DNA from: Thalassobacterium maritimum
GTDB lineage: Bacteria; Verrucomicrobiota; Verrucomicrobiia; Opitutales; Coraliomargaritaceae
Direction of reading: 5' to 3'
NCBI RefSeq assembly: GCF_031127805.1
Contig: NZ_JARXHW010000015.1
Coordinates: forward strand, 1 to 64,000
Length of the DNA: 64,000 nucleotides
Below, piece by piece: positions 44,669-53,329 of this stretch. The stretch's first letter is position 1. Each line of letters opens with the position of its first letter. The notes below the pieces were generated by a model. It worked only from the letters and a program-made list of their open reading frames with translations. It was not told where the DNA came from and did no database searches. Position numbers and translations under genes: made by a program.

Positions 44669-46033
44669 CTAGGATGCTCTTAGAGCTTCGGCCTTGTCGG
44701 CGCGGTGCGTGTAGATCGCATAAGCGGCAATGACGGTGAAGCTGATGAGTGGCACGACGTAGGATTTGGCTGCGGCCGCCCCCATGACTGCATCGCCCCC
44801 GAAGACGTCGATTAGCTTCCCCTGCAGCAGTGTGAGCAATGCACCACCGAGAATCGCCATGATCAAGCCAGAGGAACCTAGTTTGGTGGCTTCTCCTAAA
44901 TTACGTGAGCCTAAGCCGAAGATGGTGGGGAACATCAGCGACATGAATACGGATGTCGCGATCAGACAGACTACACCGAGTGTGAACGGTGCGGCTCCGA
45001 CGAAAGGAATGTAGCCCTCGAAGGCGAGCTTGTCCCCCCCGAAAATGACACCCAGGGAGCAGAGCATGCCCATGCAAGCAGCAAAAGCCAGCAGCGCGCT
45101 GGGCTTGAAGAAGGCCATCAGCGCGGTAAACATCCAGCGCGAAAGTGAGAAGGAGATGATGGCAATCATGTGATAGTTCATTGCCTGGCTGTCTTCGATA
45201 TTTAGCTGACCGGTGATATAGTGGAAAGTGTAGGTCCAGACGGCGATTTGAGCGCCCACGTAAAAAAACTGAGCGACGACAGCAAAAACGTAATTTGTTT
45301 TGGATAGCAGAAACTTAACCGTGTCTCCGACGTGAGCCTTCTGGTCGTGTTCCTTGACTGCGGGCATGTTCTTATTGGTTGCGATCATCACCCAGAGCGC
45401 GATCAGCACTAGTGCGGAAATGAAGTAGGGGGTCATGACGATGTCTAGCTGCTCGACTTGGATCGCTTTGACTTCTTCAGGCGTCATGCCGTCTTGGATA
45501 CGGGCGTTGACGACTTCGAGCTTTGTTAAAATGGCGAACTTGCAAAGAAACAGACCGATCAGTGAGCCGACTGGGTTAAAGGACTGTGCGAGGTTTAGTC
45601 GGCGCGTCGCGGTTTCCTCTGGCCCCATGGAAATGATGTAGGGGTTCGCATTCGTCTCAAGGATGGAAAGTCCGCCAGCGAGGACGAAGAACGCCAGCAG
45701 GAAAGGGCTGAACTGCAACATCAAGCTCGCAGGGTAGAAGAGCAAGCCACCTAGAATATAGATCCCGAGTCCCACCAGAACCCCCTTTTTGTAACCATAG
45801 ACACGGGCGAGAATCGCTCCGGGGATGGCGAGCACGAAGTAGGCACCATAGAACGCGTTTTGAATCAATGCGGTTTGTGCGGTGCTCAGCTCGGGGAAGA
45901 TCTTGAGGAACGCTTTGACCAAGGGGTCAGTCATGTTATTTGAGAGACCCCACATTGCGAAACAAGTCGCTAGCAGGATGAAGGGAAATACAATGTTCTT
46001 TGGAACAATCGGGGTTTTGTTGGATTCAGACAT
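44669..46033 (-). CDS. fucP: L-fucose:proton symporter (FucP family)
   Basis: Inner-membrane MFS transporter of 454 residues with 12 predicted helices. Diagnostic FucP/GlcP features are FAMWGLSNNMTDPLVKAFLKIF in helix 1, FYGAYFVLAIPGAILARVYGYKKGVL, LETNANPYI and FMSLMFPTIFGLGSRNLGEATKLGSSGLIMAILGGA. It imports L-fucose, or a related hexose, with protons. It is the third gene of the run mutarotase-like lipoprotein, SSS symporter, fucP, and faces the divergent GH141/GH29/sulfatase genes, which would supply fucose. Confidence 0.93.
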   Translation of the reverse strand: MSESNKTPIVPKNIVFPFILLATCFAMWGLSNNMTDPLVKAFLKIFPELSTAQTALIQNAFYGAYFVLAIPGAILARVYGYKKGVLVGLGIYILGGLLFYPASLMLQFSPFLLAFFVLAGGLSILETNANPYIISMGPEETATRRLNLAQSFNPVGSLIGLFLCKFAILTKLEVVNARIQDGMTPEEVKAIQVEQLDIVMTPYFISALVLIALWVMIATNKNMPAVKEHDQKAHVGDTVKFLLSKTNYVFAVVAQFFYVGAQIAVWTYTFHYITGQLNIEDSQAMNYHMIAIISFSLSRWMFTALMAFFKPSALLAFAACMGMLCSLGVIFGGDKLAFEGYIPFVGAAPFTLGVVCLIATSVFMSLMFPTIFGLGSRNLGEATKLGSSGLIMAILGGALLTLLQGKLIDVFGGDAVMGAAAAKSYVVPLISFTVIAAYAIYTHRADKAEALRAS

Positions 46034-46156
46034 GAGAAATGTGTGTTAAGAGCTATGTGTGGCTGGAAGCATCAATCAATTTGAGACTGTGATTCGTAGC
46101 ACTATATATGATTTTAGATTATTAAATTGAGTGGGGGACTGCTTGGTTTTGTGCGA

Positions 46157-47893
46157 TCACCAAAAGACAAGATAGAGCGCGACTGTCGCCAGCACCACTC
46201 CAATGCCTACAATTTTGGCACCTGGGGATGTTTCGAGCTCAATTTGGTCGTTCACTGGCATTATGACTGGTTTCTCCATCGGCTTAACGAGCGTCAGGAT
46301 TACACCGGCCAGCAGCACGATAAAGAAGCAGATCGCCATGCGGTCGAGGAATGCGATCTGCTCGGCATACCACCAACCGTTGCTGACTAGCCATGGGCCG
46401 ATGGCCCATTTGAAGGCCCCGTAGGAGATGACATTCAGGCCGATACCGACTGCACCAAAATAGCGTGGGGTTCTGGGCGAAAAGAAGCCAAAGATAAAGA
46501 CCGCCAATATGCCCGGTGAGATAAAGCCCTGAAACTCCTGAATGTAAGCAAAGATACTGGTGAAGTTATCCAGTGCCGGTGCTACTAAGCCTGCTAGGAT
46601 TACGAAAAGCACGACGAAGAAACGGCCCACTTTGACTAGTTTGGCGGGGTCCTTTTCTTTGGTGAATTTGGAATATAAATCCATCGTCGCAATCGTTGAA
46701 GCTGAATTCAGCATCGAAGCTAGCGAACTGATGACTGCGCCGCAAAGTGCGGCCAGCACAAACCAAGACAACCAGGGCAGCGGTTGAATCAAGTTTCGCA
46801 CCAATACGGGAAATGCTCGATCGTAGTCGTATTCGCCTGTGCTTGCATTCAGTAAGTCGCCGCTGAACAAGTTATAAGCCAATATTCCGGGAATCACGAC
46901 TAGGAATGGAATGAGTAGTTTTAGAAAGGCTGCAAACACGATTCCCTTTTGCCCCTCTGCTAGAGACTTTGAGCCGAGGGTTCGTTGCACGATATATTGA
47001 TTCAAGCCCCAGTAAAAGAAGTTGGGAATCCACAGCCCGATCATTAAGGCTGTCCATGGAATGTCGGAGTCCTCTTTGGGGCGAACCATATGGACTTTAC
47101 CGCCGGACCCGTTGGGGCCATTGCGCACCTGCGCTTCACCATCGACGCCATCATTTAGCAGCATAAACCGCTCCCATGGCCCCGCTGCTGCCAGTTGCTC
47201 GACAGTCGCATCGGAATTGGCGACCTTGGTTAAAATGAGCTCTTCTGCCGGTTTTTCCGCCAGCACGCTGAAGGCCAGAAACATGACAATGGCTCCACCG
47301 ATTATTAGAGCCGCGCCCCAAATTAAGTCAGTCCAGGCGCAGGCTTTTAAGCCGCCAATAAACACATACACCGCAGCAAATATGGCGATCAACCAGCACA
47401 TGGTAGTCAGGCTGTTGAGCACTGGCACTGTGTTGTAATATTCAGACACAAACTTGGCGCCCGAAAAAATGACCGAAGAGGTCGTCACAAATACCAATGT
47501 AACAATCGCTGGAATCGCCATAGCCAGACGGGCTACGCCGTCGAAGCGGTATTCCAGGAATTCGGGGATGGTGTAGAGGCCAGCCTTTAGAAACTTTGGT
47601 AAAAACCAAAAGGCCACGATGATCAGGGTGACCGCTGCGAGCCATTCATAAGAGGCGATCGCCATGCCGAGCCAATTGGCCGAAGCCCCCGACATACCTA
47701 CAAACTGCTCGGTCGAGATATTGGCGGCGATCAGCGAGAAGCCGACCAGCCACCAAGTGAGCCCGCGGCCCGCCAGGAAATAATCGGTCGCTCCTTTATT
47801 CCCCTCGAGGTCTTCATCGCGACTCTTCCAGATCCCGAGAGCGATCACGCCGACGACGGCCACGATAAATAAGACAACTTCTAATATATTCAT
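46157..47893 (-). CDS. Sodium:solute symporter (SSS family)
   Basis: Inner-membrane transporter of 578 residues, about 14 helices. SSS landmarks: DYFLAGRGLTWWLVGFSLIAANISTEQFVGMSG, GLYTIPEFLEYRF, FIGGLKACAWTDLIWGAALI and SSLASMLNSASTIATMDLYSKF (sodium site). It belongs to the SglT-like branch common in polysaccharide utilisation loci and takes up a sugar with sodium. With fucP downstream the locus has two importers, so one may carry a different sugar or anomer. Gap to the lipoprotein gene upstream is 82 bp. Confidence 0.94.
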   Translation of the reverse strand: MNILEVVLFIVAVVGVIALGIWKSRDEDLEGNKGATDYFLAGRGLTWWLVGFSLIAANISTEQFVGMSGASANWLGMAIASYEWLAAVTLIIVAFWFLPKFLKAGLYTIPEFLEYRFDGVARLAMAIPAIVTLVFVTTSSVIFSGAKFVSEYYNTVPVLNSLTTMCWLIAIFAAVYVFIGGLKACAWTDLIWGAALIIGGAIVMFLAFSVLAEKPAEELILTKVANSDATVEQLAAAGPWERFMLLNDGVDGEAQVRNGPNGSGGKVHMVRPKEDSDIPWTALMIGLWIPNFFYWGLNQYIVQRTLGSKSLAEGQKGIVFAAFLKLLIPFLVVIPGILAYNLFSGDLLNASTGEYDYDRAFPVLVRNLIQPLPWLSWFVLAALCGAVISSLASMLNSASTIATMDLYSKFTKEKDPAKLVKVGRFFVVLFVILAGLVAPALDNFTSIFAYIQEFQGFISPGILAVFIFGFFSPRTPRYFGAVGIGLNVISYGAFKWAIGPWLVSNGWWYAEQIAFLDRMAICFFIVLLAGVILTLVKPMEKPVIMPVNDQIELETSPGAKIVGIGVVLATVALYLVFW

Positions 47894-47975
47894 AGTTTAA
47901 TTGAGCTCACTGTGAACGGCTACATGACTAATTGCGATTAAGTAACTCCGGTGCTGAATAAATATGGGTTCAGGT

Positions 47976-49226
47976 CTAAAAGGCCGAGGTAATGGCTTCC
48001 AGCTTTGCACCTAGTAGGCGCTTGGCCAGTGGATCCAGATCGGCTTGGGCTCCCTGAATGTGAAAGGTGCGTTGCACGTGGCGCATGGTTTCGCCGGGCT
48101 TCAAGGCGGCTGCGGGCGAGGAAGTTTCCAGCTCGTAGAAGGGGCCCAGCGGTGCGACGCCAGGCTCCGGTGAACCGTCATTGTAGGCATTGATCACGTC
48201 CCCCGCATAGGGCTGCTCTTGTATTTCCCACATGGAGTTGACGTAACCATGCGGTGCTTCTTGCACGTTGTAGGTCACGATATTGAGCACTTGCCCGGCT
48301 GCATCGTAACTGCCGGCGATTCCTTTGGAGCGTTGCGGACTGATACCAATCTTACCGCGACGCGTGCCATCGCCTTTAAAAAAGAGTTTCTGGCGTTGCA
48401 CCCGCAGGTAGTCTTGGGGCACCTTGCCAAAGTAAGTGTCGTTGACGCGTGGGCCGAGTGCTTGTTCGCCTCCTTGCTGGAAGGGAATCACCACGGTTGT
48501 TTCGGGGGATGGGTTATACATGCCTAAAATCCATATAGATGGCAGGCCGGTTTCTGGTTTCCATGCCTGGTCGCCGATGTTCGTCACCCGGTTATCTGTT
48601 TCATAGGCGACCATTTGGACGCCCTCAGGAAGCTGCACCTTGAGTGCTGCGGCAGCTTCGTCGGCATTGAGCAGGCTAACAGTTCTCTCAATGCGCATGT
48701 TGAAGACAGTGCCACTATAGTTCATTAGTTCAGCATCTTTGCGAAAGCTTGCGCTGGCCTGAGTCTGGTTTACCAACTCGAAGGGCTCTGTATCTATGAC
48801 GGCCGGTGTCTTCCAATCAGCAAATTCAAATTGATCGCCGGGTTTGAAATACAGGGCATATTGTCCGCCTTCCGGCCCCAGCCAGAAGCGTTCCTCTCCG
48901 CCAAAGATATAGATGTGCTGCTCAAGCTTCCCCTTGGCCTCCTCTTCGGACATGAGGCCTCTCTCGATCACAGGACGATTGATCCAACCGAAACTTGGCC
49001 CCGCCTTGTAGTCGTAAGTGCTGGTCATGACGCGCCCTTGATAGTCGGGTGCGACCGCGACGGCTGCATCGCCGTCCTTGAGTGTCACGATTGGCGTGTG
49101 CTTTTTCATGAATCTGAGGTCATCTGAGAAAGCGCCTCCAGTTGAGGTCGAGATGTTGTTGCAGCCAACTGCAAATACAGCAGCGACACCAAGTGCACCG
49201 CTTAGGATCGAGGGGATGATTTTCAT
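47976..49226 (-). CDS. Mutarotase-like lipoprotein (DUF6786-like)
   Basis: 416 residues with lipobox FAVGC (Cys22), so it is a periplasm-facing lipoprotein. The body is a galactose-mutarotase-like beta-sandwich: VAPDYQGRVMTSTYDYKAGPSFGWINRPVIERG, GGEERFWLGPEGGQYALYFKPG, and GPFYELETSSPAAALKPGETMRHVQRTFHI. It resembles the DUF6786 proteins found beside fucosidases in marine Bacteroidota and Verrucomicrobiota; I recall that family but cannot verify it here. Conversion of fucose anomers before uptake by fucP/SSS is a reasonable inference. It is the first gene of the minus-strand transport unit. Confidence 0.8.
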   Translation of the reverse strand: MKIIPSILSGALGVAAVFAVGCNNISTSTGGAFSDDLRFMKKHTPIVTLKDGDAAVAVAPDYQGRVMTSTYDYKAGPSFGWINRPVIERGLMSEEEAKGKLEQHIYIFGGEERFWLGPEGGQYALYFKPGDQFEFADWKTPAVIDTEPFELVNQTQASASFRKDAELMNYSGTVFNMRIERTVSLLNADEAAAALKVQLPEGVQMVAYETDNRVTNIGDQAWKPETGLPSIWILGMYNPSPETTVVIPFQQGGEQALGPRVNDTYFGKVPQDYLRVQRQKLFFKGDGTRRGKIGISPQRSKGIAGSYDAAGQVLNIVTYNVQEAPHGYVNSMWEIQEQPYAGDVINAYNDGSPEPGVAPLGPFYELETSSPAAALKPGETMRHVQRTFHIQGAQADLDPLAKRLLGAKLEAITSAF

Positions 49227-49630
49227 ATTCGTGTATGTGTGTGGGGGAACCGGGGGTGTTTTAAGGAAGGCGATTGGGCAATTTTCTGATTCGCAATCGC
49301 ACTCTAATCGATAAACTTATGAGTTGGATCGTTAGAGAGGAATGCCTTAGAGGGCGCTGATTCTATAGGTTTTTACGAGATAATAGTATCACGCGTATGC
49401 GTTAATTTGGGTCGCATGTTCAAAACGAGACTTAGGGTAGAAGCTTGAGCGGCATGGTTTTGGATGCATGTGAGTGGCCAATGGGTAGAGCTAAATGGGC
49501 GGTTTGTGTTGTGATTCATGCATACGCGCTATGGTAGAATGACTGGTTATAGTGCATAATGTCTGGCTATACAGGTGTGGCGCCATTCGCGCTGCTCATT
49601 TTCTAAGATCCACCCCCAATTACCCGACAT
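49227..49630. promoter_or_regulatory. Divergent intergenic region of the fucose locus
   Basis: 404 bp between the mutarotase-like lipoprotein and the GH141-like gene, without a supportable gene. It carries two related words, ACGCGTATGCGT at 49391-49402 (ACGCATACGCGT on the minus strand) and ATGCATACGCGCT at 49518-49530. The same core ACGCATAYRCG appears at 42795 and 55230, near other genes of the accessory region. These could be LacI- or GntR-type operators for the fucose genes. Confidence 0.45.
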
Positions 49631-51835
49631 TTGAGACTCTTTAAATATTCAGTTTTCATTCCCCTTTGCTTTGTGTCCACATTACTACTGGTCGTGGGGG
49701 CTCCCATGCAGGACGGGGCAGAGGTCGAGGTTGATTTTTACGTTTCTAATGTCGGATCGGATCAATGGACCGGGCGGCTTGAGGCTCCGAACGCCGATGG
49801 CACAGATGGCCCTTTTGCAACATTGAAGCGGGCGCGGAATGCTGTGCGAGCTTTGAAGCCGCGCGAAATGTCCGGGGACATTGTGGTTATGATTCGTGGT
49901 GGATGGTATCCGTTGCGCGAAACGCTGGTTTTTAGTTTGGAAGATTCAGGGGATGCCGACACGCGCATCACCTATGCCGCTTACCCCGGGGAGGAGCCTG
50001 TATTCAGCTCGGGCAAGGTAGTCGAGGACTGGAAAAAAGTCACCGCGACGATTCCCGGTCTGCCGGAGGCAGCCGTGGGAAATGTATGGGTGGCGGAGGT
50101 GTCCGGCAGCTTTCGGACGCTCTATGATGCGGAGGGGATGCTTCCTCGTGCGCAATCGGAGGGCTTTATCCCCCGCGTAGGAGGCTCCCGTAATCGAGTG
50201 GTTTTGCCCGCCGCGGACTTTAAAAATTGGTCGAATTATAAAGATGCAGAGATCGTGGTTCGTCCCCATCATGCATGGATCATGAATATTTTGCCGGTCG
50301 TATCGATCGATGAAGCCACACAGAGTGTGCACACTTCTGTGGATGCGACCTATTTGATGAATCCCTTGAAGTTTTTGCATTCGGAAAAGATCGAATCCTG
50401 CTGGGTGGAGAATGTGTTCGAGGCCCTCGACCAGCCGGGGGAGTGGGTTTTGGATACCCAAGCCGGTAAAGTGTATGTATGGCGGCGCAATGATTCTGCC
50501 GTCGTCGCGCCGCAGTTGACGGAATTGATCCGTGTCGAAGGGCAGGTGGACAAGGATGGCCCGCAGGACCTGCCCGTTCGTAATCTCCGTTTCGTCGGAC
50601 TGACCTTTAAGCACGGTGAACGGTATCAAATCGACGAGAATGATGCGGGCTTGCAGCATGACTGGGATTTTTTGGATAAGGCCAACGCACTGGTGCGCTT
50701 TCGCGGAACCGAGGATTGTGCGATTGAGCAGTGCCACTTCCTACACAGTGGCAGCGGTGCGATCCGTGTCGATTTACACGGACAGAATAACCGGATCGTG
50801 GGGAATCATATCGAGCAGATGGGTGGCTCCGGAGTGCTACTGGCGGGCTACGGGCCAGGCACGAAGGACGTGAATCGAAACAATCTAGTATTTAATAATC
50901 ACATTCACCATGTCGGGCAGATCTACTGGCACTCGCCCGGTATCTTCATTTGGCAAAGTGGTGAGAACCGCGTGGCCCACAATTTGGTGCATCACACGCC
51001 CTATACCGCGATCATTCTTTCGGGCTGCATGACGGAGTTTTTCGGCAAGGGCGGGCGCGAGTTGACCCGCACGATTCGCTGGCATGAGATTGGCGGCAGT
51101 TCGAAATCTTTCAAGCAGGCCAGCTTGGAGGACGTTCGCCCGTTTCTGCATTCGCACGATAACCAGATCGAACGTAATGAGATACATAATGCCATGGAGC
51201 GAATGGGCGACGGCAATGCGATCTACATTCGGGGCGCCGGCGCGGGCAATGTGATTCGTGAAAATTACATCCATCACCTGGTGACGCCAATGATCATGCA
51301 GTGCGCCATCCGCACCGACGGGGGGCAGATGGATACCTTGATCACGGGGAACCTGATATATAAATGCACTTCGCAAGGCATTATGCTGAAACTGAATAAC
51401 CGCTGCGAAAACAATATCATCGCCGATGTGATTGCACCGCCACGCGGTTACTACCTCTCCGTTCGCGAAGGCCCGATGACAGGGGCCAGCATTCAGCGAA
51501 ATATCTTTTATTCCTCTGGGGAGGACACAGTCTTTATTCACGAGCTCGGCCCGAAGAATGAAGGCGCTAGCGAAGACCGGCGCGGGCGGGAACTGGCGCG
51601 TTCGAAGGATGCCGAGACCGATTATAACATTTACTACAACGTGGCAGATCCGAGCCATGGCCGGGATTTCCTGAAGCAGCAACAGCAGGACGGCGTCGAT
51701 ACGCATAGCCTCGCGGTTGACCCGCTCTTCGTGAACCCTGCTGAGGGGGATTTCCGCCTGCGTCCGGATTCGCCGGCCATCCCAATGGGGATCCCTTCTT
51801 TTGATACATCAAAGGTCGGGCTCATTCCGAATTAA
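49631..51835 (+). CDS. GH141-like right-handed beta-helix protein (putative alpha-L-fucosidase)
   Basis: 734 residues, TTG start at 49631 because only this frame start provides the signal peptide (FKYSVFIPLCFVSTLLLVVGA). The sequence DFYVSNVGSDQWTGR, DGPFATLKRARNAVRALK, GGWYPLRETLVFSLEDSG, PGEWVLDTQAGKVYVW and the His-rich IHHVGQIYWHSPGIFIWQ match the parallel beta-helix GH141 type (fucosidase/xylanase BT1002). GH141 enzymes are amplified in fucoidan-degrading Verrucomicrobiota. Alternative: another GH120/GH141-like beta-helix glycosidase. It is followed 33 bp later by the GH29 gene, so they are one operon with the sulfatase. Confidence 0.75.
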   Translation: MRLFKYSVFIPLCFVSTLLLVVGAPMQDGAEVEVDFYVSNVGSDQWTGRLEAPNADGTDGPFATLKRARNAVRALKPREMSGDIVVMIRGGWYPLRETLVFSLEDSGDADTRITYAAYPGEEPVFSSGKVVEDWKKVTATIPGLPEAAVGNVWVAEVSGSFRTLYDAEGMLPRAQSEGFIPRVGGSRNRVVLPAADFKNWSNYKDAEIVVRPHHAWIMNILPVVSIDEATQSVHTSVDATYLMNPLKFLHSEKIESCWVENVFEALDQPGEWVLDTQAGKVYVWRRNDSAVVAPQLTELIRVEGQVDKDGPQDLPVRNLRFVGLTFKHGERYQIDENDAGLQHDWDFLDKANALVRFRGTEDCAIEQCHFLHSGSGAIRVDLHGQNNRIVGNHIEQMGGSGVLLAGYGPGTKDVNRNNLVFNNHIHHVGQIYWHSPGIFIWQSGENRVAHNLVHHTPYTAIILSGCMTEFFGKGGRELTRTIRWHEIGGSSKSFKQASLEDVRPFLHSHDNQIERNEIHNAMERMGDGNAIYIRGAGAGNVIRENYIHHLVTPMIMQCAIRTDGGQMDTLITGNLIYKCTSQGIMLKLNNRCENNIIADVIAPPRGYYLSVREGPMTGASIQRNIFYSSGEDTVFIHELGPKNEGASEDRRGRELARSKDAETDYNIYYNVADPSHGRDFLKQQQQDGVDTHSLAVDPLFVNPAEGDFRLRPDSPAIPMGIPSFDTSKVGLIPN

Positions 51836-51868
51836 TAGAAACTCAACGCAACTTACACTTCTTATCCT

Positions 51869-53311
51869 ATGAAACGTATAATACTCCCGATCTTTGCCCT
51901 CGCTGTGGGCTCACAATTCCTCTCTGCCAAAGTGCCGGCGCAAGAAGCCTCGCCGAATCAGCCGCAAAAAAAGGATGTCAGTTTCGAATACCGTTTTGCG
52001 GATGAATTGCAGCAAACGCCCGATTCGATTGCGCGTCAGGAACAGTGGTTCCGCGATGCTAAGTTCGGGGCATTCATTCACTTCGGAGTCTACTCGGCCC
52101 TCGCAGGCGAATACAACGGTGTGGTTCCCGGATTTCGTTATTCCGAGTGGATTCAGGTTTCGGCCAAAATGTCCGCCGACGAATATCACGAAGTGGCCAA
52201 GACCTTTAACCCCGTCGACTTTGACGCCGATGCCTGGGCCAAAACGTTTAAGGATTCCGGCATTCAGTATGTTGTGATCACCTCGAAGCATCACGACGGC
52301 TTCGCCCTGTTTGACTCCATGGTGAGCGATTACAACGTGGTCGATTACACGCCCTTCAAGCGCGACATTATCAAGGAATTGAGTGAAGCCTGCCACCGTC
52401 AGGGGCTGAAGTTTGGGGTGTATTATTCGCATGCGCAGGACTGGGATGAGCCGGATGCGCCTTATTTAAATACACGCACCAAGCGCAGCATTTTACATCC
52501 GGAACTGCCGGAAGATTTCGAGCCTGACTTCGATCGTTACATTATGAGTAAGAGCTTGCCGCAGGTCGAGGAGTTGATGAAAAACTACGAGATCGACCTG
52601 ATCTGGTTCGACACCCCCGTCGAGATGACTTTTGAGCGCGCGAAACTATTCAGCGACGTGGTGCGCAAGTATCGCCCCAACTGCTTGATCAACTCGCGCA
52701 TCATTCATCGTGGCAAAGGTAAGATCCTGCAGGAGAACCTGGAGCTCTTCGATTATGTTTCGATCGGTGATAAAGAAGTGCCCACCAAGAAGCTGCCGCT
52801 CTACGTCGAGTCGCCGGACAGTGTGAGCACATCCTTCGGTTATAAGGCCAAGGGCAATCACCACTACCACACGGAAGTCGAAATGATTCATCGCCTCGTG
52901 CATACCGTCTGCGCCGGCGGGAATTCGCTACTCAACAACGGACCCATGGGCAATGGTCAACTCGATCCAGAAGCGGTGCGTCTCTATGGGGTGATTGGCG
53001 ATTGGCTCAAAGTGAACGGTGAATCGATCTACCGCACCCGCCGCAACCCCTTGCCGGAGCGTCCGGAGTGGGGCGACATTTCCGTGAGCAAGGATGGGCA
53101 GACACTTTATCTACACGTGCTGGAATGGCCTGAAGCCGGAAGCATCGAATTGGAAGACCTGCCCGCAGCAGTCTCGGCAGCCTCGTTTCTGGCCAACGGT
53201 GAAGCAGTCAAATACACGCAGACGGGAGCGCAGTTAGAACTTATGTTGCCTAAAGCCGCATTGAATCCCTACGATACTGTGATCCAGTTGTCTTTGAACA
53301 CTGCTTTGTAA
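51869..53311 (+). CDS. Alpha-L-fucosidase, GH29
   Basis: Exported 480-residue enzyme releasing alpha-L-fucose. The signal peptide is about residues 1-20. The GH29 TIM barrel shows EQWFRDAKFGAFIHFGVYS, YVVITSKHHDGFALFDS, GLKFGVYYSHAQDW and the nucleophile Asp248 in IDLIWFDTPVEM; the C-terminal beta domain begins about residue 385. The catalytic Asp is followed by Thr rather than the usual Gly (WFDG), a small deviation. It is in an operon with the GH141-like protein and the sulfatase. Confidence 0.95.
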   Translation: MKRIILPIFALAVGSQFLSAKVPAQEASPNQPQKKDVSFEYRFADELQQTPDSIARQEQWFRDAKFGAFIHFGVYSALAGEYNGVVPGFRYSEWIQVSAKMSADEYHEVAKTFNPVDFDADAWAKTFKDSGIQYVVITSKHHDGFALFDSMVSDYNVVDYTPFKRDIIKELSEACHRQGLKFGVYYSHAQDWDEPDAPYLNTRTKRSILHPELPEDFEPDFDRYIMSKSLPQVEELMKNYEIDLIWFDTPVEMTFERAKLFSDVVRKYRPNCLINSRIIHRGKGKILQENLELFDYVSIGDKEVPTKKLPLYVESPDSVSTSFGYKAKGNHHYHTEVEMIHRLVHTVCAGGNSLLNNGPMGNGQLDPEAVRLYGVIGDWLKVNGESIYRTRRNPLPERPEWGDISVSKDGQTLYLHVLEWPEAGSIELEDLPAAVSAASFLANGEAVKYTQTGAQLELMLPKAALNPYDTVIQLSLNTAL

Positions 53312-53329
53312 TTCCCATCCCCCATCTCT

